Part shown: positions 34,758 to 39,818 of the stretch, piece after piece | How positions within the stretch are numbered: the first letter of the stretch is position 1 | Layout of the letters: each line of letters opens with the position of its first letter | DNA from: Euryarchaeota archaeon UBA86 | GTDB taxonomy: Archaea; Thermoplasmatota; Poseidoniia; Poseidoniales; Thalassarchaeaceae | Reading direction: 5' to 3' | DNA: 39,818 nucleotides | Assembly: GCA_002503055.1 (NCBI GenBank) | Contig: DAQX01000005.1 | Coordinates: forward strand, 1 to 39,818 | The notes under the pieces: generated by a model | Told to the model about the DNA's origin: nothing | The model's input: the letters and a program-made list of their open reading frames with translations, nothing else | The model's database searches: none | Program-made: the position numbers and the translations under genes

Positions 34758-34803
34758 CACCCCTTTAGGGGGTGTAGTGAGCATGTAGCGGCATGATTAT
34801 ATC
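34758..34803 (+). promoter_or_regulatory. Hairpin and TATA-like box in the 34655-34836 gap
   Basis: CACCCC (34758-34763) pairs with GGGGTG (34769-34774) around a short loop, and could end the upstream transcript. GATTATATC (34795-34803) follows. It lies about 36 bases before the ATG of the last gene and is its best TATA box, giving a leader of about 10 bases. No other gene is visible in this 182-base gap. Confidence 0.4.
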
Positions 34804-34836
34804 ATTTACATTGCCTGATGCACGTTAGTGACACCC

Positions 34837-37800
34837 ATGAATGAGAATGCCCCACGTTCAATCTGTCTAGCTTTGCTAATGATTACCATGACTGCAGTTC
34901 CCCTGCTTGATGCGCCAACCGAACCGCCAGAGTTACGCGATACTCAGGTAAAGATGGAGGGTACCATCAATGGTGGATCCTGCACGGGTCATGATGCATG
35001 TAGAGGCTCAGATGCTGGTAATACCTATGCCACAGCACACAATCTGACTTCAGATTTTGACTTTGATGGCAATAATGAGACCAATGTCTATTTCGGTAGC
35101 CATTCAGCTACAGGTTACTCTACCACAAGTGACGCCAACAATGACATGTTCGTCGTGGATGTCCCTCCGGGATACGGATTCACTGCGACTTTGACTTGGA
35201 ATCACTCTGGGGCAGGTTCCTACATCTATTCTGAGACTTATGCTTACTACCTCAGCGTAGGACCTACTTCCATGTCAGGTTACTCTACTTCGGCAACTTC
35301 GTCATTCGGCGGGGCTTGGGCATATTGCCGCTACAGTAACGCTGGTGAGTTGAAGACGACCAGTGAGAACTACGAGATGTATGAGGGCAATCCAAGCACA
35401 GGAACTGGCTACTGTTACAAGGCCTCTTCCTCATATTCGACATACACCGAAACTCCACACGATCTTGCTGGTGATACTTTCATGCTCAATGTGTGGTGCT
35501 ATAGGTGTTATCAGAACACATACACTGATTACCAATTGGAAATCAGTGTATGGCCTGGTGATGCAGGAAAGCCTGGAGATCAAACAACACCACTTACTGG
35601 AGCACCTCTTACTCAGATTGGTGGCGGATGGTACTGGGGTAGCGGTGGCAGCCCTAGCGGGACTTCATGGTCTTCCATCTCCGACACCTTCACTCTTGCA
35701 GCAGGCCAAGAAATTGGACTGGATTACGAGTGCGACTATTGGTGCCCTTACGAGACCGCAGTGTCTCTGACCGCTCCTAATGGAACTTCTTACTCTTGGG
35801 GTGTTGGTTCTCTAGCCGGTTACTCCTCAGGTAGTCTTGGAGCATATTCGGGTACTGGAACATGGACACTCAGTGCTACAGACAGCTATGGTGATGGAGG
35901 TATATTGCTAACCGTGGCAGAATCCTTAGGTTCGTTTACAGGGATGCTGACTGCAGATGCCTTCGATACTGAAGATAAGAAATCTGGATTTGTCAGTTCC
36001 TCTGACACCTCCGATGTCTGGGCGATGACTATTCCTGATGGATATGCGGCTAACATCACTCTAGATTGGGATGCAAATGCTGACTTGGACATTTACATCT
36101 ATCAGAACGCTGACCTAACTGGCCTTCTTGCATATTCTTGGTACGATCAACCCGAGTTCATTGATTTGGGCGGCTCTGTGACCAACACAACTGTGTTCAT
36201 CAAGGTCGAGTACTGGTACTGGGGAAGCGTTGACCCATCCGCAGGATATCTCCTATGGATGCAGATCACACCATCTGTTAACCCACCTTGCTGGGTCCAG
36301 AATGATGGTGGCTCTGGTGATGACGCTGGAGACTCTCTAACGGAAGCCACTAATGTATCATCCAATGGAATGCAGGGCACTCTTACCGGAATGATTTGCG
36401 AAGGCTACGATGATTACGACTACTACTTGCTAGATGTCCCTGCGTACCACGGTGCGTGGGCCCGTCTAGATTGGGGTGAACAAGACGGAGGTGGAACAGG
36501 TTCCACTATCGCTTCAGGAGATAACCGTTTGTGGATGTACATGTACACATCTTCCGGCTCTTATATCATGGGCAGTACTTCGTACTACAGGAATCCTCAT
36601 GCTCTGTCGACAAACAACTCGTACACTTGGAATTACCAACTGAGCTCACCTTCTCAGGTAGTAATTTATGTCAGAGCATACGATATAGCTGATGATTTTG
36701 AACTCAACTATACGGTTCAGTATTCGATATACAATCAGTCAGTTGAGCCAACTCAGAGCTCTAGCCCGAACGACGCCGGTACCGGCCAAGATGGAGGCGA
36801 CTCTTTCTATGGTACCGATGCTCCGACAATCAACTCGATGAACCAGACATTTACTGGCTGGGCACACGACAGTTGGGACAGGTATGATTACTACAAGGTC
36901 TATGTCCCTAACAACTACGCATTGATGATCAACCTGACTTTCCCAGAAGAAAATTGGCTGTACTTGGGCATCTACTATCCAAGTGCAACTGGGTATCTCT
37001 ACTCGGCATGTTATGTATCAACCAGCAACACCCAGGGTTGGCTGACTTGCTCTATTGACTACTCTTATTCTGGACAGGATATGTACATCCGTATCTACCA
37101 AACTGTCGGAGGTGGAGAATATTCTGTTGATATGACAATGATTACTCCCGATAACGAACCAGGCGCACCGCACAATGATTGCGGTACTGGTATCGATGCT
37201 TCTGACAATATCTACTCCCACCCAGGTGGAAACACTTGGCTGAACGACAGCACACAGATTGATGCCAATGGCGATGCGAATGATACTGCTGGTACCTGTA
37301 CTGGTTGGTTAGATGAAAACTGGGATCCACGCGATTACTACAACATCCTAGTCCCATCTGGAAAGTATCTGATGATGAATGTCTCTTGGGAGTCCGACGG
37401 ACAGTACATCTACACATACATGTACAAGTGTCAAATCCAGACTCTTCCTTGCGGCTATCCATCTAACCCTGCATACTTCGTTTCTCAGCAGAGTAGCAAT
37501 GCAGGCTCAACTTCTGGAATCTCTGGTCTGTGGGTAACACAGGGCGGTTGGTTGACCATCGGAATATACACCTATGGCGCATCAATGATTACCTACACAA
37601 TGGATTTGCAGTTCAGAGACCTCTCTGAGCTGCCCGGCGGTGTACAAGACGATGCAGGATCAGGTGTGGATGCAGGTGCAGGCCCATCTGATGCCGTTCA
37701 TGTTGACAATTACAACAACTGGACTGCCAACGATACCCTGGAGTTCTCCGGTTGGAATCACGGCTCTGTAGATACCACTGACAGATACACCTTCGATGTA

Positions 37801-39818
37801 CCAGCTAACTTCGGATACGAGGTGTGCGTGAGTCACGAGGGTATCCAATACTACACTGGCGGATACAACGTGTGGATCATCTTGGATATCTTTGGTACCG
37901 GAACTGGTAACATCGCCTACGGTCAACCGATCTATTCCTCTAGCACAATTTGTTGGAACTCTAGCACAACCGGCGGATACTACGGTGATGCTCTGAATAT
38001 GATTGGAGTTAGAAACTGGGGCGGTGCGTTCGTCGGTAACGAGGGCCAGGACTACAATGTCACCATCTCGTTCTACTCGCTAGACGCTGATGGCGACGGC
38101 TGGTATGACTCCATGGAGAACCTCTGTGGAACCGATCCATTCGACAATACGAGCGTACCACAGGACACCGACGCTGACGGTATCTGTGACTTGCTAGATA
38201 CCGATACGGATGGTGATGGAGTTATTGACTCTGAAGATGCGTTCCCAGAAGATGCCAATGAGAGTACGGACTCTGATGGCGACGGAATAGGGGACAACTC
38301 CGATTGGGATTTGGACAATGATGGTTGGAACAACACCGACGAAGTAGATTGTCTGACAGATCCAATGGATGGCTCCTCCTTCCCTGAAGACTTTGACAAC
38401 GATACTATCTGTGATGTACTCGATTCAGACGATGACAACGACGGCTACTTCGACAATGATGACAGGTTCCCATATAACGCGAGCGAGTGGGCCGACAACG
38501 ACAACGACGGTGTTGGCGACAACGCTGACGAGGACGATGACAACGACGGCTACTCTGACGCAGTCGAGATCGAGTGCCAGTCAAGCCCTACCGAAGTTAC
38601 TGACATACCAGTAGACAGTGACTTGGACGGTATCTGTGACGCTATCGATGACGATGTCGACGGTGATGGCTACGACAACGATGTCGATGCCTTCCCAACC
38701 GACCCAGATGAGTGGTCTGACTTCGACGGCGACGGAATTGGTGACAATGCAGACACTGACGACGACAACGACCTAGTGCTCGATGTTGACGATGCCTTCC
38801 CATATGACCCATATGAGACTGTAGATACAGACGGTGATGGAGTAGGGGACAATGGCGATCTCAACGACGATGGCGATGCATGGACTGATGCAGAGGAAGC
38901 AGCTTGTGGTTCAGATTCACTGGATGCAGACTCGGTACCAGATGACTACGATGGCGATGGTTTGTGCGACAAGGTCGACACTGATGACGACGGTGACGGT
39001 ACACCTGACACCGATGACGCCTTCCCGTTCGATGCCACTGAGTACGCCGATTTCGATGGAGACGGAATTGGAGACTTCTCCGATACCGATGACGACAATG
39101 ATGGCTGGCTAGATTCTGAGGAGCCTAACTGTGGCACAGATCCAATGGACACCTTCTCGGTACCAGATGACAACGACCGCGACAAGCAGTGCGACATCGT
39201 TGACCCAGATGACGACAACGACGGTACATTGGATATCGATGATGACTTCCCAATGAACCCTGCAGAGCAGAACGACCTAGATGGCGACGGCTACGGTGAC
39301 AACGCTGACAACGACGATGACGGCGATGGCTGGCTAGATGTCACTGAGGCAATCTGCGCTGCCGCAGGCGGCTATGGTGACTCGATGAATGCGAATGTCA
39401 TGCCAAGGGACAATGACCCAGGCGTTGACGCTACTGCAGGCGAGGATGGAATCTGGGGTACAGATGACGACACAGGCACTGTCGGAGACCTTGTGTGTGA
39501 CGCAATCGACCCAGACTGGGATAACGACGGCTTCCCTAACCCAGCAGATCCGGAGAACCCTGTCTGCACAGATTCCCTGTGCGAGGATACTTTCCCATAC
39601 GATCCAACTGAGTGGCACGACGCCAACGGCGACGGCCTAGGGGACAACGGAGAGCCTCTTGGCTTCATGGACGACTTCCAGGCCGAGCCTGCACCGTTCA
39701 TCGCTGCTCTACTCGCAATCATTGGAATGATTGTTATCGCAAGGCGCGGCATGGGTGGCGAAGACGAAGATGACTTCGACGAGGATGCTGACTTCACTGA
39801 GGAGTTCATGGATGACGA
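34837..39818 (+). CDS. Giant PPC/thrombospondin type 3 surface protein (3' end beyond window)
   Basis: The frame from ATG 34837 is open to the window edge (1660 codons), so the stop lies outside. The N terminus MNENAPRSICLALLMITMTA is a signal peptide. Residues about 40-1075 hold at least five PPC-like modules, marked by openings such as NDGGSGDDAGDS, NDAGTGQDGGDS, NDCGTGIDASDN and QDDAGSGVDAGA. They are rich in Tyr, Trp and Asn-x-Ser/Thr sequons. Residues 1083 to about 1600 are thrombospondin type 3 repeats. A membrane helix at about 1619-1638 (APFIAALLAIIGMIVIARRG) is followed by an acidic cytosolic tail without the proline-rich block of its neighbour. It is a paralogue in tandem with 31400-34654, probably a second calcium-dependent adhesin or stalk. 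Confidence 0.88.
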   Translation, partial: MNENAPRSICLALLMITMTAVPLLDAPTEPPELRDTQVKMEGTINGGSCTGHDACRGSDAGNTYATAHNLTSDFDFDGNNETNVYFGSHSATGYSTTSDANNDMFVVDVPPGYGFTATLTWNHSGAGSYIYSETYAYYLSVGPTSMSGYSTSATSSFGGAWAYCRYSNAGELKTTSENYEMYEGNPSTGTGYCYKASSSYSTYTETPHDLAGDTFMLNVWCYRCYQNTYTDYQLEISVWPGDAGKPGDQTTPLTGAPLTQIGGGWYWGSGGSPSGTSWSSISDTFTLAAGQEIGLDYECDYWCPYETAVSLTAPNGTSYSWGVGSLAGYSSGSLGAYSGTGTWTLSATDSYGDGGILLTVAESLGSFTGMLTADAFDTEDKKSGFVSSSDTSDVWAMTIPDGYAANITLDWDANADLDIYIYQNADLTGLLAYSWYDQPEFIDLGGSVTNTTVFIKVEYWYWGSVDPSAGYLLWMQITPSVNPPCWVQNDGGSGDDAGDSLTEATNVSSNGMQGTLTGMICEGYDDYDYYLLDVPAYHGAWARLDWGEQDGGGTGSTIASGDNRLWMYMYTSSGSYIMGSTSYYRNPHALSTNNSYTWNYQLSSPSQVVIYVRAYDIADDFELNYTVQYSIYNQSVEPTQSSSPNDAGTGQDGGDSFYGTDAPTINSMNQTFTGWAHDSWDRYDYYKVYVPNNYALMINLTFPEENWLYLGIYYPSATGYLYSACYVSTSNTQGWLTCSIDYSYSGQDMYIRIYQTVGGGEYSVDMTMITPDNEPGAPHNDCGTGIDASDNIYSHPGGNTWLNDSTQIDANGDANDTAGTCTGWLDENWDPRDYYNILVPSGKYLMMNVSWESDGQYIYTYMYKCQIQTLPCGYPSNPAYFVSQQSSNAGSTSGISGLWVTQGGWLTIGIYTYGASMITYTMDLQFRDLSELPGGVQDDAGSGVDAGAGPSDAVHVDNYNNWTANDTLEFSGWNHGSVDTTDRYTFDVPANFGYEVCVSHEGIQYYTGGYNVWIILDIFGTGTGNIAYGQPIYSSSTICWNSSTTGGYYGDALNMIGVRNWGGAFVGNEGQDYNVTISFYSLDADGDGWYDSMENLCGTDPFDNTSVPQDTDADGICDLLDTDTDGDGVIDSEDAFPEDANESTDSDGDGIGDNSDWDLDNDGWNNTDEVDCLTDPMDGSSFPEDFDNDTICDVLDSDDDNDGYFDNDDRFPYNASEWADNDNDGVGDNADEDDDNDGYSDAVEIECQSSPTEVTDIPVDSDLDGICDAIDDDVDGDGYDNDVDAFPTDPDEWSDFDGDGIGDNADTDDDNDLVLDVDDAFPYDPYETVDTDGDGVGDNGDLNDDGDAWTDAEEAACGSDSLDADSVPDDYDGDGLCDKVDTDDDGDGTPDTDDAFPFDATEYADFDGDGIGDFSDTDDDNDGWLDSEEPNCGTDPMDTFSVPDDNDRDKQCDIVDPDDDNDGTLDIDDDFPMNPAEQNDLDGDGYGDNADNDDDGDGWLDVTEAICAAAGGYGDSMNANVMPRDNDPGVDATAGEDGIWGTDDDTGTVGDLVCDAIDPDWDNDGFPNPADPENPVCTDSLCEDTFPYDPTEWHDANGDGLGDNGEPLGFMDDFQAEPAPFIAALLAIIGMIVIARRGMGGEDEDDFDEDADFTEEFMDD
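38083..39640 (+). repeat. Thrombospondin type 3 repeat region of the second surface protein
   Basis: About ten Asp-rich repeats with DGDGIGDNADTDDDNDG-like loops, DDAFPYD/DDAFPFD blocks and regularly spaced cysteines (CGTDP, GICD). A poorly repeating insert (AICAAAGGYGDSMNANVMP, then TAGEDGIWGTDDDTG) breaks the pattern near 39350-39480. Codon choice here is GC-richer (GACGACGACAACGACGG) than in the neighbouring gene's repeat region. Confidence 0.85.

Noticed and set aside
38083..39640. Regular DNA repetition that could suggest a CRISPR or satellite array
   Set aside because: The spacing and divergence follow the codons of thrombospondin type 3 repeats, with no identical repeats separated by unique spacers.
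1..39818. Mobile element, prophage or genomic-island boundary
   Set aside because: No transposase, integrase, terminal inverted repeats or tRNA-anchored direct repeats were seen, and the tRNA genes are flanked by ordinary housekeeping genes.

Overview
The window reads as a piece of an archaeal chromosome, most likely from planktonic Marine Group II (Candidatus Poseidoniales, Thermoplasmatota). The archaeal assignment rests on a run of archaeal-type information genes: a DUF106 (EMC3/YidC-like) insertase followed by archaeal cytidylate kinase and Cbf5; RNA polymerase subunit L; TruD; aEF-1beta with its small zinc-ribbon partner; a DUF2240 protein; and an archaeal-style RNase P RNA. The narrower placement is an inference from family knowledge: very large secreted proteins with PPC and thrombospondin type 3 repeats, a giant membrane-anchored subtilase, MMPL/RND exporters and fatty-acid oxidation genes are typical of that group. 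I see no insertion sequences, prophage, integrase or CRISPR array.

Layout. 1-2670 (+): the end of a Glu-Pro-repeat/zinc-ribbon protein, then DUF106, cmk and cbf5. 2675-5241 (-): an interrupted small ORF and a 791-residue secreted, membrane-anchored protein. 5345-5420: tRNA-His. 5421-9264 (-): a tight cluster in the order HEAT-repeat protein, 94-residue unknown, DEAD-box helicase, TusA-like protein, RibA. 9361-12533: a DUF2240 protein (+) convergent with an RND/MMPL exporter (-). 12643-14311 (+): rpoL and truD. 14312-14755 (-): aEF-1beta and its zinc-ribbon partner, the latter only 55 residues. 14888-17082: cupin (+), RlmE/FtsJ (-), UDP-sugar epimerase (-). 17122-20313 (+): a second, longer RND exporter. 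20325-20624 (-): RNase P RNA. 20731-22942 (+): rpiA, tRNA-Lys, asnS. 22982-31317: acyl-CoA dehydrogenase (+), tRNA-Gln (-), a 2024-residue subtilase (+), 3-hydroxyacyl-CoA dehydrogenase (+). 31400-39818 (+): two giant PPC/TSP3 surface proteins in tandem, the second running off the window.

How the parts fit. About half of the DNA encodes the cell-surface and export layer: four large signal-peptide proteins with a single C-terminal membrane anchor, and two RND pumps. Acidic DxDxDG-type loops, which usually bind calcium, recur in the subtilase, in both TSP3 proteins and even in the second RND pump. The subtilase could feed a peptide-degrading lifestyle. The two CoA enzymes that flank it belong to acyl-CoA or branched-chain acyl-CoA oxidation. 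The remaining genes are core translation, RNA modification and central metabolism. Genes are packed tightly. Two tRNA genes end exactly at the base next to the stop codon of a convergent protein gene, and short perfect hairpins sit at several gene boundaries.
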